From NCBI GenBank assembly GCA_963738325.1, contig CAVTWD010000017.1:496001-560000 (forward strand): a stretch of 64,000 nt of DNA. Direction: 5' to 3'. The stretch comes from CAVTWD01 sp963738325 (GTDB lineage: Bacteria; Actinomycetota; Acidimicrobiia; Acidimicrobiales; Ilumatobacteraceae). The notes beneath the pieces are model-generated. The model worked only from the letters and a program-made list of their open reading frames with translations, had not been told where the DNA came from and did not search any database. Position 1 is the first letter of the stretch. Each line of letters opens with the position of its first letter. Shown piece by piece: positions 1 through 8,677 of the stretch. The translations under genes and the position numbers were made by a program.

Positions 1-686
1 GCGATCGCGCCAGGCCCGTCCTCGAAACGCAAGGTCTCACCGGGACCGTGCTCGGACGTCGTGCCGAAACGATCGAAGTAGGTGATCGCTCGCGCCGGGT
101 GCCGTGGCGCGCGCCGGAACTCGGTGCCCTTCGTCCATGCCACCGGCAACAGCACGATCTCGGTCATGTGGGCGGGGATGCCGAGGATCTCCTTCACCCG
201 CGCTTCGTCCTCGAGGGCGGCGGTGACCCACGTCGTCCCCAGCCCGCGCGCCCGGAGGGCGAGGCAGAAGCTCCACGCCGCCTGGATGATCGAGTCGAAC
301 AGGCCAGGCCGGCCATTGCCGTCGTGGCGACCGATGATCGTGGGGATGACGATGGCCGGCACGTCGGCGAGGTGCTCGGCGAGGTACTCCGCCGACGCCA
401 TCACCTGCTCCTGGGGGTGGCCGGTGCCCCGCAGCCGCTCGGCGGCGGCGGACATGAACGGCAACGCCGTCTGCCGGTAGAGCTCGCCGAGCTGGTCCTT
501 GACGGCCTGGTCACGCACGATCACCCAGCGGCGGCTGCCCAGGTTGCCGCCGGTGGGTGCTTGCTCGGCGAGGTCGATGCAGTCGAGCAGCAACTGGTTG
601 TCGACCGGGCGCTCGAGATCGAGTCGCCGCCGTACAGCGCGGGTGGTCGCTAAGACCTCGTCGACGTGGCGTGGATCGATGTCCAT
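1..686 (-). CDS. Nitroreductase-family FMN oxidoreductase (C-terminus beyond window)
   Basis: The frame opens at an ATG (complement of 684-686) with MDIDPRHVDEVL and stays open to base 1, so the C-terminus lies outside. The N-terminal part carries the family pattern TTRAVRRRLD followed by a stretch containing QAPTGGN and RWVIV, which in nitroreductases binds FMN. Family members are homodimeric flavoproteins using NAD(P)H to reduce nitro compounds, quinones or related acceptors; the substrate cannot be read from sequence. It lies 36 bases downstream of the crotonase-like gene on the same strand, so co-transcription is likely. Start choice rests on family alignment; no strong ribosome site was seen. 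Confidence 0.85.
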   Translation of the reverse strand, partial: MDIDPRHVDEVLATTRAVRRRLDLERPVDNQLLLDCIDLAEQAPTGGNLGSRRWVIVRDQAVKDQLGELYRQTALPFMSAAAERLRGTGHPQEQVMASAEYLAEHLADVPAIVIPTIIGRHDGNGRPGLFDSIIQAAWSFCLALRARGLGTTWVTAALEDEARVKEILGIPAHMTEIVLLPVAWTKGTEFRRAPRHPARAITYFDRFGTTSEHGPGETLRFEDGPGAI

Positions 687-722
687 CGAGCGCTCCTTCG
701 ACGTAGATACGCCGGTCACCAG

Positions 723-1550
723 TCAGCGTCCCGTGAACTGTGCCGGGCGCCGCTCGATGAACGACGCGATGCCTTCTTGGAAGTCCTCCGTCGCCTGCAC
801 CGTCGCCGCCATCTCCGGGATCGCCGCGACGGCGGCCGGCTCGTCCTGGTCGAGTGCGAGGCGGGCGTTGGCGATCGTGTGCACGAGCGCCGATGGTGAG
901 CACTGCAACATCTCTCGGGCCAGGGCGATCGCGCGCTCGATCTGCTCGCCGGGCGCGACGACCTCTTGGACCAGTCCGATCCGGTAGGCCTCGGCGGCGT
1001 CGAACTCGTCAGCGCGCAGCAGGTGGTACATCGCGTTGCCCCAACCGGCGCGCTGCACGTACCGCACCGTCGCCCCCCCGAGAGGCGCGAGGCCTCGCTT
1101 GGGCTCCAACTGGCAGAAACGGGAGTCCGAAGCCGCCACCACGATGTCGCCGGCCAGCGCGATCTCGATCCCGATCGTGAACGTGATGCCCTGTAACGCC
1201 GTCACGCGGGGCTTGCGCAGCCGGCGGCCGAGCCCGAACGGATCGACCGGCTCCAACGTCTGCTCCTCCTTCCGGCGGGCAGCGTCACGCTTGGCCTCCT
1301 CGCTGAAGAACAACGGCATCTCCAACCCGGCGGTCGTGTGGTCGCCGGCGAAGCACAGGACGCCGACGAACAGTTCACGGTCCTCGTCGAGCCGGGTCAA
1401 CGCGTCACCCAGCTCCGTCGTGATCTTCGGCGTGAACGCGTTCTTCTTCTCGATCCGATCGACGGTCATCACCAAGATGTGCTCATCGACCACATCCGTC
1501 CGCACCTCGCCATGGGGATGCCGCTCGGCGCCGTTCAGTGTGGATTCCAT
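723..1550 (-). CDS. Enoyl-CoA hydratase/isomerase (crotonase) family protein
   Basis: The 275-residue length fits single-domain crotonases. The segment FAGDHTTAGLEM gives the first oxyanion-hole loop and the region GITFTIGIEIALAGDI followed by SRFCQLEPKRGLAP the second, so the CoA-thioester fold is intact. The usual catalytic glutamates are not obvious, so hydration, isomerisation or hydrolysis remains open. The frame continues upstream to 1694, but ATG 1550 (MESTLNGAE) is preferred because residues before it do not resemble the family. It is transcribed toward the nitroreductase 36 bases away, suggesting a two-gene unit in acyl-CoA catabolism. The integrase locus begins immediately upstream. 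Confidence 0.85.
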   Translation of the reverse strand: MESTLNGAERHPHGEVRTDVVDEHILVMTVDRIEKKNAFTPKITTELGDALTRLDEDRELFVGVLCFAGDHTTAGLEMPLFFSEEAKRDAARRKEEQTLEPVDPFGLGRRLRKPRVTALQGITFTIGIEIALAGDIVVAASDSRFCQLEPKRGLAPLGGATVRYVQRAGWGNAMYHLLRADEFDAAEAYRIGLVQEVVAPGEQIERAIALAREMLQCSPSALVHTIANARLALDQDEPAAVAAIPEMAATVQATEDFQEGIASFIERRPAQFTGR

Positions 1551-1708
1551 GATGGAACCCAACCGTAATGGAGTGTGCTCCGCTGTGCAACCCCGAGCTC
1601 TGCGACCGCCGCAAACAGCGACCTGTTGATGCCAACGATCACCTCGACACTTCTGTTGGCGTAGCGCAGCCACCACCTGGATCACCACCGGCACCCCGGG
1701 GCGTGGTG

Positions 1709-2849
1709 TCAGCCGCCCATATCGCCTCGGTTGAGGATGTCCGCGAGGAGGTTGGCGGCGTCACGGTCGGCGCCGGGCATGGCGTGGGCGTAGATGTTGA
1801 CGGTGGTTGAGGTGCGGGCGTGGCAGAGCCGCTCGGAGACCACGGGGACGGGGACGCCTGCGGCGAGCACGGCGGTGGCCATGAAGTGGCGCAGGTCGTG
1901 CACCCGGAAGCTGGCGAGCCCGGCGCGGCGCCGGTAGGTGATGAAGCGCTTGGTGACCCAGTTGGGGTTGCCAGGGCCGGCGACCGGCAGGATCGGTGCT
2001 GAAGACGAAGCCGTCGGTGAGACCGCTCGAGCGGGTGGACGCTCGGTCGCGGTGAGCGGCGAGCAGTTCGATGCTGACGGGATCGAGCGCGACGCGATAG
2101 GTGCGCCGGTTCTTGGTTGGTCGCAGCACCGGTCCGGTTGGTCCCTCGATAAGAGTTCGGGAGAAGCCGACGGCGGCGTGGTCGAAGTCGATGTCGGACC
2201 AGCGCATGGCTAGGAGCTGGCTGCGGCGGGCGCCGGTAGTCACCGCGAGGTAGAGGTAGGTGAAGAACTCGATATCCTCTTGGCGGACGGCGTCGAGGAG
2301 GCGGCGGACCTGCTCGACCGACGGCGGTCTGATGTCTGCTGGCCCGACCCGAGGTGGTGAGGCTTGAGCTGCGGGGTTGAGCCAGATCCACTCCCAGCGG
2401 ACCGCTTGCGTGAGGGCGCGGTGGAGCACGACATGAACCCGGTCCACGGTGCCCGGGCTCAGGGGCCGGTTGTCGCGTCCCCCGCGGCGCAACAGGTGTG
2501 ATTAGACGTCGTCGATGTCGGCGGCGGTCAGCTTGGTGACGGGGATGTGTCCGAGGTGGGGCACGAGGTGGCAGCGCATCAGGCTGCGGGTCTCTCGCAC
2601 GGTCGACGCTGACCAGGCGGGTGACGCGGTGGCCATCCATTGTTCGAGGAGCTGACCGAGCGTTCCGGCCCGCAGCCGGCTGTAGGCGGCATCCTCCACC
2701 AGGTCGGCCAACGCGACGGTCGCTGCCCGTCTGGTGCCGTGCACGGTCCTGGTCGCATAGCGGCGCCGCCCGGTGTCAGGGTCGAGACCGAGGTAGACGC
2801 GCAGCTCCCAGGTGCCTCTCCCTCGCTGGCGCATCGATCCGGCCATCAT
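1709..2849 (-). pseudogene. Tyrosine recombinase (phage/ICE-type integrase), broken by a stop and a frameshift
   Basis: Three consecutive pieces align to one actinobacterial tyrosine integrase of about 378 residues: an N-terminal arm-binding/core-binding part (2502-2849, ending TAADIDDV then TAA), a central part (about 1970-2492) with the first catalytic arginine region TTGARRSQLLAMRW, and a C-terminal part (1709-1970) with the HxxR box HDLRHFMATA, the LCH motif and the nucleophile tyrosine in VNIYAHA. All catalytic positions survive, but an in-frame TAA near 2500 and a one-base shift near 1970 interrupt the reading frame. It sits beside the tRNA-Gly fragment, where such enzymes act in site-specific integration. 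Decay appears recent, or the breaks are sequence errors. Confidence 0.85.
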
Positions 2850-2892
2850 CGACCCCCGATCTGCAAGGACCCGACCGGCCGGCCGGAACCAT

Positions 2893-2914
2893 GCGTGATG
2901 GGCGCGTGATGGGC
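2893..2914. repeat. Two tandem 11-bp copies of GCGTGATGGGC between integrase and tRNA fragment
   Basis: Copy one is 2893-2903 and copy two 2904-2914, identical and directly abutting. They lie between the integrase start and the tRNA 3' end, where arm-type binding sites of tyrosine integrases are normally found. A perfect 12-bp palindrome (CCGG three times) lies just before them at 2875-2886. The assignment as integrase arm sites is inferred from position. Confidence 0.55.
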
Positions 2915-2975
2915 AAGCCGACAGCCCGGAGAGCTCCGAGCGACCGAAACGGCCCTGCTCAGCCCCAAGATCGCT

Positions 2976-3020
2976 TGGAGCGGACGACGGGATTCGAACC
3001 CGCGACCCTCACCTTGGCAA
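2976..3020 (-). other. 3' half of tRNA-Gly(GCC): attachment-site remnant
   Basis: Read on the minus strand, the segment runs from the anticodon loop (TTGCCAA, anticodon GCC) through the 3' anticodon strand GGTGA, the T-arm with loop TTCGAAT, the acceptor strand CGTCCGC, the discriminator T and an encoded CCA. The 5' half of a tRNA is absent: upstream bases read TTTCTTTC instead of an anticodon 5' strand, D-arm and acceptor. A break exactly at the anticodon loop is the signature of tyrosine-integrase crossover in a tRNA gene. It is therefore read as an att site left by an integrated element rather than an expressed tRNA. Confidence 0.8.
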
Positions 3021-3134
3021 GAAAGAAAGGTGACTGAGGTGACGCCCCCAACCAGGCGTGACGGGTATTTGCCCTGCTCAGGACCCATCCGTTGGATTCC
3101 GCTGGCTACCGCTGCCCACCGCTCGCAGCCGCCC

Positions 3135-3156
3135 AAAGTGGCACGAAAGTGGCACG
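3135..3156. repeat. Two tandem 11-bp copies of AAAGTGGCACG beyond the tRNA fragment
   Basis: Copies occupy 3135-3145 and 3146-3156 without a gap. They lie on the anticodon-break side of the tRNA fragment, between it and the second integrase remnant, mirroring the GCGTGATGGGC pair on the other side but with a different sequence. Position and unit length again suggest arm-type integrase sites, belonging to a second element. Confidence 0.5.
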
Positions 3157-3309
3157 ACGCCCGCTCCTCGTTCCGGCGCCGTCACTCGACAGGCCCATGG
3201 CATCGCTGCAATGCCGGGGGGACGGTCGAGCTCGAATCCGAGGTGACCGCCTGGCTCGACGGCCGCCGACGATGAGTTCGGCCACGTCGAGGGCTACATC
3301 GACTTGGTG

Positions 3310-3575
3310 GCCGACCACCGACCGCGGGCGCGCTCGGCTGGGTTGTCCCAGATCCAGCCCCACCGCATCGCCTGCGCGAACGCGGCCCGCAACACCACAT
3401 GAACCCGGGCCAGTGTTGCGGACGCGAGTGGGCCGCCCGTTGGGCCGCCGGCACGGCGAAGGCACCATCGATCATCGCCGGGGTGACGTCACCAAACCGG
3501 GACCTGCCCGAGCTGACGATGGAGGTAGCAGTCGAGCACCGAGCGCGTCTGGCGGAGGGTGGTGGGTGACCTACT
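3310..3575 (-). pseudogene. Remnant of a second tyrosine integrase (core-binding domain only)
   Basis: Reading through two frameshifts gives SPTTLRQTRSVLDCY and LHRQLGQVPV, then GDVTPAMIDGAFAVP, then VHVVLRAAFAQAMRWGWIWD with NPAER. The last piece matches the same region of the neighbouring integrase (VHVVLHRALTQAVRWEWIWL) but differs at many positions, so this is a separate gene and not a local duplication. The catalytic domain is gone; about 150 bases further on lie the AAAGTGGCACG repeats. It documents an older or second integration event at the same tRNA. Confidence 0.7.
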
Positions 3576-3858
3576 CGGGGTTGGGACACCTCCCGGCAAT
3601 TCCCGCAATGCCGGAGCGATCCGCCACCAAGGAGCAGCTCATGCACACCGCTTGCCTTGCGACCCCGACGGTCGGCCGGGCCGCACCCCTTGGTCAAGTA
3701 ACAATCCAAGGCACGGCCGGCGTTGCCCGTGATCCGCGCCGGCGACTGCTGCGGGCACTCGCCGGGCCGGCCAACGCCTCACCCGTCCACCGTGGGCCAC
3801 GCCAAGGTCCACCGGATCGACCTTTCGCCCGACATCGCCACCCGCTGGCTGATCCACG

Positions 3859-4394
3859 ATGCGAGAACCGTCGAGGCTGACCTCGTCGCAACGCGCCGGT
3901 CAGGACGCCCGCCGCGCCGATCAGGATCGAACGCTGGCGGCGATGCACGAGCTCGAAGCCGCGCTCGGGTCCGCCGCCCCGGGTCGTGAGTCTTCCTGGC
4001 GGGCGGGGGTCTTGGCCGCCATCGTTGTCCTCGACGAGGCCACCGGTGACGAGTACGTCAACGCCACGAAACCCGACAGCCTGTTGTCCGACATCAAGCG
4101 GACGCAGCCCCGGCTGAGGACCCGTGTGCGCGGACTGCGAACGCGCGGACTGCGAACGCGCGGACTGCGAACGCAGTACGCACAGCTACGCCAGACGATC
4201 ACGTCGATCCGCGCCGAGCTCGCCAAGCCCGACGATGAGAGCACCGACTTCGCCGACGTCCGTCAGCGCCTGGCCTGGCTGCTGACGGCCTTACGGCATC
4301 AACGTGCCCGCGAATCGAATCCGACCTCATCTACGAGTCGTACTACGACGCATTCGACACCGAGTTAAGCCTCGACCGCGACCCGCAGCGATAG
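3859..4394 (+). pseudogene. Mobile-element-associated hypothetical protein with internal repeat, frameshifted near its end
   Basis: An ATG frame encodes about 155 residues of an alpha-helical, charged protein. Near 4315 the frame slips; the continuation ESDLIYESYYDAFDTELSLD and RDPQR ends at TAG 4392-4394 and reads like the natural C-terminus. No known domain is recognised. A 15-base unit is repeated three times in the middle, adding GLRTR repeats to a helix. An upstream stretch in another frame (KVHRIDLSPDIATRWLIHDA) may belong to the same original protein. Its place beside two integrase remnants suggests it is cargo of an integrated element. Confidence 0.45.
4128..4172 (+). repeat. 15-bp minisatellite, three perfect copies
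   Basis: The unit GCGCGGACTGCGAAC occurs at 4128-4142, 4143-4157 and 4158-4172 with no mismatch. It is a multiple of three and so adds GLRTR blocks in frame to the surrounding reading frame. Perfect identity between copies points to recent slippage. Confidence 0.9.
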
Positions 4395-4530
4395 CAGGCC
4401 CGTGCGACAACCGGCCCGCAACCCCGACAGTGCCGCGGCAACAGTGAGCCTCAAGGTGAGGCTTCGCGAGTTGCACGGAGATCCCTCGGCTTGTCGACGG
4501 ACGGGGTCCGAGCGCTGTTGCTGCGAGTGC

Positions 4531-4968
4531 TTACTCGTGACGTCGAGTCGCCAGCTGGTCCTGCGGCAATCGTTCGCCGACGACGTGCCGGTGGATCTCG
4601 GTCGTCAGCGTGTGGATCGCGCGGGTGAGCTCGGTGTTGCGGAGGAGCTCTTGCTCCTGCGACGTGAAGTCGTGGTCGGCCTTGGCGCGTTGGAACTCGG
4701 CTTGGCGGTTCTGGCCGATCATGACGAACGCCGACAGGAAGATGGCCTCGAGCGAGACGATCAGCGTGAGCTTGGGCCACGGGTCGGACTCGACGAACAG
4801 CATCCAGCAGGCGAAGCAGACCCCGTGGATGTAGACGAACGGCATCGAGCCGGCGAACGTAGTGATCGCGTCGGCGACGCGGAGCTGAACGCTGGCCGCC
4901 CGCCGGGCGGCGTGCTCGACGACGACCGGATGATGGACGGGCGGATGACGGACGGGTGGGGCCGGCAT
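4531..4968 (-). CDS. DUF1003 family membrane protein
   Basis: The 145-residue product has a short charged N-terminus, two membrane segments (around SMPFVYIHGVCFACWMLFV and LTLIVSLEAIFLSAFVMIG) separated by DPWPK, and a polar C-terminal helix beginning QNRQAEFQRAKADHDF. This arrangement, with the FDPWPF-like and IGQNRQ motifs, is typical of DUF1003; the biochemical role of the family is unknown. Its ATG (4968) directly follows the stop of the DoxX gene with no gap, so the two are translationally linked. The genes upstream on this strand are stress- or membrane-related. Confidence 0.85.
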   Translation of the reverse strand: MPAPPVRHPPVHHPVVVEHAARRAASVQLRVADAITTFAGSMPFVYIHGVCFACWMLFVESDPWPKLTLIVSLEAIFLSAFVMIGQNRQAEFQRAKADHDFTSQEQELLRNTELTRAIHTLTTEIHRHVVGERLPQDQLATRRHE

Positions 4969-5502
4969 CTACGCCACCTCTTCGATCGGTGGGCGTTGCC
5001 TGCCCGCTTCCGACGCCGGCGTGGCGGGCGGTCGCCGCAGCAGCAGCGTGGCGATCGCCGCTGCGACGCCGAGTGCCACGCCGCCGACACTCCATGCCGT
5101 CGTCCAGTCGAGTCCGAGCGCGTGGTCGACGGAGACGGATCCGGGCCCCGTCAGCGCGATGGTTGCACCGACGGTGGCCAGGACGAGCGGGTACTCCCAG
5201 CCGCCGTTCGTGACCCACGGGCCGCGCCCGCGGAGTGCCGACGCGGCGTTCAGCATGACGCCGATCACCGCGGCGCCGGCGAGTGGTGTCAGGAAGCCGA
5301 ACGCCAGCAATGCGCCGCCGCCGGCCTCGCTCAGGCCGGCGATCACCGCGAACAGCACGCCCGGCCGGTAACCGAGCAGCTCGAAGAACGCGCCGGTGCG
5401 GTGCCGGCCGAGACCTCCGAACCAGCCGAACAGCTTCTGGGTGCCGTGGCCGACGAGTGCGCCGCCGACGACGACTCGCAGCAGGAACAGACCGGCGTCC
5501 AT
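4969..5502 (-). CDS. DoxX-family membrane protein
   Basis: The 177-residue protein starts at ATG 5502 with MDAGLFLLRVVVGGALV; GGAGG lies ten bases upstream and decides this start over a GTG at 5511. Hydrophobic segments alternate with the DoxX hallmarks GHGTQKLFGWFGG and the GP.E/N region GPWVTNGGWEYPL. DoxX proteins are four-helix membrane proteins linked to redox or thiol stress responses, with poorly known biochemistry. It follows the UspA gene by five bases and abuts DUF1003, forming part of a minus-strand stress-gene row. Confidence 0.85.
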   Translation of the reverse strand: MDAGLFLLRVVVGGALVGHGTQKLFGWFGGLGRHRTGAFFELLGYRPGVLFAVIAGLSEAGGGALLAFGFLTPLAGAAVIGVMLNAASALRGRGPWVTNGGWEYPLVLATVGATIALTGPGSVSVDHALGLDWTTAWSVGGVALGVAAAIATLLLRRPPATPASEAGRQRPPIEEVA

Positions 5503-5507
5503 GGCGT

Positions 5508-6403
5508 TCACGCCTCCACCGCTGGTACCGGCACGACGAGCAGGGGGGCCGTCGCGGTCTGGACGATGTCGGCGGCCCCTGATCCGTGCACCAGGCGTGC
5601 GAGCGGGGCGCGCAGATGGCTGGTGACGGCGATGAGCCCCTTGGGATGGCAGGCGAGGTAGTCCTTGATGCCGTCCCCGGCGCTGATCGGGTCGTAGACG
5701 ACGAAGGTCTCGAGGTCCGGCGCGTCGGGCGCCCACTGCTCGCGGAGGCGACCGACGTAGTCGTCGGCATCCTCGTTGGGTCCGTGCCGGCGCCGCCAGG
5801 GGTCGCCGATGCGCACCGGGGGCGGGCAGGGCTCGGCGACGGTGACGATCGTGAGCTTCATGCCGAGGGCGTGGGCCCAGGCGGCGGCGACCGGCAGGCC
5901 CCGCTCGGAGCCGGGCGTCCCGTCGACGCACGCGACGAGGTGGTCCACTGCGAGCGGCGGCGGGGCCGTCCCGTCTTCGGGGTCCAGGAGGACGACTTCG
6001 GGCCCGGCGACCACGGCGGGAGCAGCGCCGCGCTCGACGATGTCGCGCCCTGTCGATCCGAGCACGATGCCGGAGATGCGTCCCCGGCCGTGGGTCGCCA
6101 GGCACACCAGGCAGGAGTCGAGCTGCGAGGCGCAGCGCTGGACGGTACCGGCGACGTCGGTGTCGACCTCGACGTGGATGTGCGGGTCGTCAGGGTCGGT
6201 GCCAAGTGCGCGCGCTGCTTCGCCCCGGATCCGCTGCAGGTCGCCGGTGGACGCTGCGACGGTGACGGTGTGGACGGTGGCGCTGAACCTCCCGCGAGCG
6301 CGCGGCCGGTCGGGAGCGCCCCGTCGGCGAAGGGGGAGCCGTCGAGCGGGACCAGGATTGTGCGGTAGGCGGGATCGGCGGCGCGCTTGGGGAAACTGTT
6401 CAT
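5508..6403 (-). pseudogene. Two-domain universal stress protein (UspA), one frameshift in domain 1
   Basis: The N-terminal piece starts MNSFPKRAADPAYRTILVPL, the usual Usp beta-1 strand with DGSPFADGAL. At about 6290 (RALAGG, base run GGAGGTTC) the frame slips; the other frame continues FSATVHTVTV and then LVCLATHGRGRISGIVLGST, the G-x2-G-x9-G-S/T nucleotide-binding motif of domain 1. Domain 2 follows with HLVACVDGTPGSER and ends VPVPAVEA. With one added base the protein would be about 298 residues, a normal tandem UspA. Such proteins bind ATP or related nucleotides and help cells survive starvation and oxidative stress. Loss of one T in a T-run would explain the break. Confidence 0.8.
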
Positions 6404-6538
6404 GGTCGCTCCTCAGGGATGTGACGTGGTTGCCGGGCGAACGCCGGACCGGTCATTGGCACGCGCCCATGCCACCGGCCCTGGGGACCGACGGCCGGGG
6501 TGCGCGGCGTGCGAGTGTGGGCCGCGATGTAGGTCATG

Positions 6539-7126
6539 TCAGCTCACCGCATGTCCGGGCTGTTCGGTCCGGATGCTGGTCTGGCTCGTCAGCTCGTGGG
6601 TCTCGTGCCGGACCACGGACGCGAGCCACAGCTGCAGAGCGCCGAACAGGAAGACGAACCATCCGATCGCCCAGGTCATGCCGATCGCCCCGGCGCCGGG
6701 GTTGACGAGGAGGAGCACGCCGAGGAGCACCAGCAGGACTCCGCCGAGCGCGATCCACCCCGCCCCCGGCACCTGCTTGGCGGCGGTGAATGCGAAGGCG
6801 ATCCGAGAGCTGCCGATGAGCAGCGACCAGGTCGCGATCACGACGAGTAGTGCCAGCGCCGTCATCGACGGCCACAGCAGGGTGACGATCCCGGCGCCGA
6901 TGCCGGTGACGCCCCAGAAGGCGACCCAGCCGCGGTGGACCAGCAGCTTGTCGGCGATCGCCGCCGACAGCGCGGTGACGCCGTCGACGAACGCGAACGC
7001 CCCCCACAGCAGGACGAGAGCCCAGAGGGTGACGTGCGGCCACACCAGCGTGGCCAGCCCGAAGAGCACGGCCGCCGCCCCTTGCACGGCGAGCCGCTTC
7101 CAGCTACCGATGTAGGGCCGCATCAT
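6539..7126 (-). CDS. HdeD-family (DUF308) membrane protein
   Basis: The 195-residue product contains six predicted membrane helices in three repeated pairs, a layout typical of HdeD/DUF308, and begins MMRPYIGSWKRLAVQGAAAV. Repeats such as GVTALSAAIAD, GWVAFWGVTGIGAGIV and GWIALGGVLLVLLGVLLL show the internal duplication. In enterobacteria HdeD is associated with acid resistance; in actinobacteria the role is unproven. Its ATG overlaps the stop of the upstream coiled-coil gene by ATGA, so the two are probably co-translated. Confidence 0.85.
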   Translation of the reverse strand: MMRPYIGSWKRLAVQGAAAVLFGLATLVWPHVTLWALVLLWGAFAFVDGVTALSAAIADKLLVHRGWVAFWGVTGIGAGIVTLLWPSMTALALLVVIATWSLLIGSSRIAFAFTAAKQVPGAGWIALGGVLLVLLGVLLLVNPGAGAIGMTWAIGWFVFLFGALQLWLASVVRHETHELTSQTSIRTEQPGHAVS

Positions 7127-7570
7127 GACGCCGCTCCTACCGCTGGCGCCGCAGCGAGGTCGTCGGCCGCCATGCGGGCGAGGGTGGCCTCGATGACGGC
7201 GTACTCGGCGACGTTGAGGAAGTAGACGGCGACCTGGACGGCGGCGGCGGCGTCTTCCTCGGCCGCGTCGGCGAGGCGCGTCGCCTGATGCAGTTCGTGC
7301 TCGGACTGCCGGTTCTGGACGCGGGCGCGGACCTCCTCGACGGGTCGCTTCATCGACGCCTTGGTGTCATTCCACCAGGTGCGGCCGGCTTCGGCGGCCT
7401 CAACGGATGGCGGCATCGAACTCGCCGATCTCGGCCTTGAACGCTGCGTCGATCTCCTGGCGGCGCTTCTCGAGCTGCGCCCGATCCGCCTCGTGGGTGG
7501 CGGTCGCAGAGTCCTCGAGCACCTTGACTCGAGCGGAGAGCTCTTCGAGGGACTCGGACAGTGGTTTCAT
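7123..7570 (-). pseudogene. Coiled-coil stress-associated small protein, split by a frameshift
   Basis: The first frame starts at ATG 7570 (MKPLSESLEELSARVKVLED, GGAG eight bases upstream) and stops after EIGEFDAAIR. A second frame overlaps it by 17 bases and gives TWWNDTKASMKRPVEEVRA and ends in LARMAADDLAAAPAVGAAS. The intact paralogue at 20482-20910 carries both halves in one frame (WWNDVQKSWDEQ, then AQLARMDAESLAG), so this copy was one gene of about 145 residues. Both are highly charged helical proteins of unknown function with WW at the centre. One could be regulated by true frameshifting, but an indel near 7405 is simpler. Confidence 0.65.
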
Positions 7571-7584
7571 GTAGTGCTCCGTTC

Positions 7585-8532
7585 TCACGTTTGCTGCAAG
7601 GCGACGGTAAGACGGAGGGGCTGTTCGGCGAATCCACGGAAACCCCAGTCCTCGTGGGTTCGCGAACCGCGAGACGGCGTCAGGTCGGCAGCTCGACGTG
7701 GGCGAGCTGCGGCCGAGACCGTCGGTCGCTCGGCGGCGATGAACCGCGCCAGCGGCTCGGCCTGGAGGAACCGACCGGGCAGGAGGAGCGACGCCCCCGA
7801 CAGGAACGCGGCGTAGGACATGCCCCAGGCGTTGGCATGGAACTGCGGGAGGATCGCGAGCACACGATCACCGGCATCCAGCCCCATGACCGCCGGGGTG
7901 CAGGCCGTGATCGAATGCAGGTACGTCGAGCGATGGGAGTAGACAACGCCCTTCGGGTCACCCGTCGTGCCGCTCGTGTAGCACATGGCCGCTGCGGCGT
8001 TCTCGTCCGGTTCCGGGAAGTCGAAGCCGGGCGCCTCAGCGGCGAGGAGCTGGTCGTAGCGATGCACCGGGCGGCCCGTGGCGACCAGCGCCGACGTGTC
8101 GCCGTCGCCGACGACGATCCACGCCTCGATCGACGTGAGCTCCGCCGCTACGGGCCCGATGACCGGCAGGAGCGATGCGTCGACGATCACGACTCGGTCC
8201 CCGGCGTGGTTCGTCACGTACACCAGTTGCTCGCGCGACAGGCGGATGTTGAGCGTGTGCAGCACCGCGCCCATGCACGGGACGGCGAAGTACGCCTCGA
8301 GGTGCTCCTGGTCGTTCCACATGAACGTGCCGACGGGATCGCCCGGGCCGATCCGCAGGCGGCGGAGCGCGGCGGCGAGCCGGTCGGCGTTGTCAGCAAC
8401 CTGTGCATACGTGGCCCGGCGGACATTGTCGCCCGTGAACGTCACGCACTCCGAGCCGGCGTGGACGCGGCGGCCGTGACACAGGATGGTGTTGATCGTG
8501 AGCGGGAAGCCGCTCATGGTCGAGCGGATCAT
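7585..8532 (-). pseudogene. Acyl-CoA ligase (AMP-binding), C-terminal half missing
   Basis: The start MIRSTMSGFPLTINTIL and the A3 phosphate-binding loop YTSGTTGDPKGVVYSHRS identify a fatty-acyl/aryl-CoA synthetase of the medium/long-chain type. Similarity runs to about 7700 (LARFIAAERPTVSAA), roughly residue 280 of an expected 540. The remaining codons to the stop at 7585 do not resemble the family. The missing part includes the A5-A10 motifs and the mobile C-terminal domain, so the product cannot be an active ligase. It is divergent from the FAH operon and shares its regulatory region; the full gene probably activated a substrate of that pathway. Confidence 0.75.
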
Positions 8533-8578
8533 GGGTCGTCCTTTCGTAGTTCCCCGGACGTCACAGAGCGTTCGTCTG

Positions 8579-8634
8579 AAATCGATTTGTCAACCAGAAA
8601 GTGATTTACAACATGAACATCGATGTTCTATAGT
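8579..8634 (+). promoter_or_regulatory. Promoter and two ATCGAT-centred palindromes in the divergent ligase/FAH region
   Basis: A plausible promoter for the plus-strand operon has TTTACA at 8605-8610 and TATAGT at 8629-8634, spaced by 18 bases. A perfect 14-bp palindrome, GAACATCGATGTTC, fills 8615-8628, exactly in the spacer. A second perfect palindrome, AAATCGATTT, lies at 8579-8588, with centres 38 bp apart. Repressors commonly bind in the spacer, so this looks like a two-site operator controlling the FAH operon and perhaps the divergent ligase. The TetR protein at 15772 is one candidate binder, but no link is shown. Confidence 0.6.
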
Positions 8635-8677
8635 CGCATCGATGCCGGCGCCCGCCGGCTGCTGCAGGGAGGACGCG

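Noticed and set aside
2976..3031. A functional tRNA gene
   Set aside because: Only the 3' half is present; the 5' acceptor strand and the D-arm are missing.
3165..3300. Excisionase gene between the att region and the second integrase remnant
   Set aside because: No winged-helix or Xis-like pattern could be recognised in any frame.
7400..7416. Programmed ribosomal frameshift in the split coiled-coil gene
   Set aside because: No slippery heptamer is evident and many other genes in the window have similar breaks, so a simple indel is more likely.
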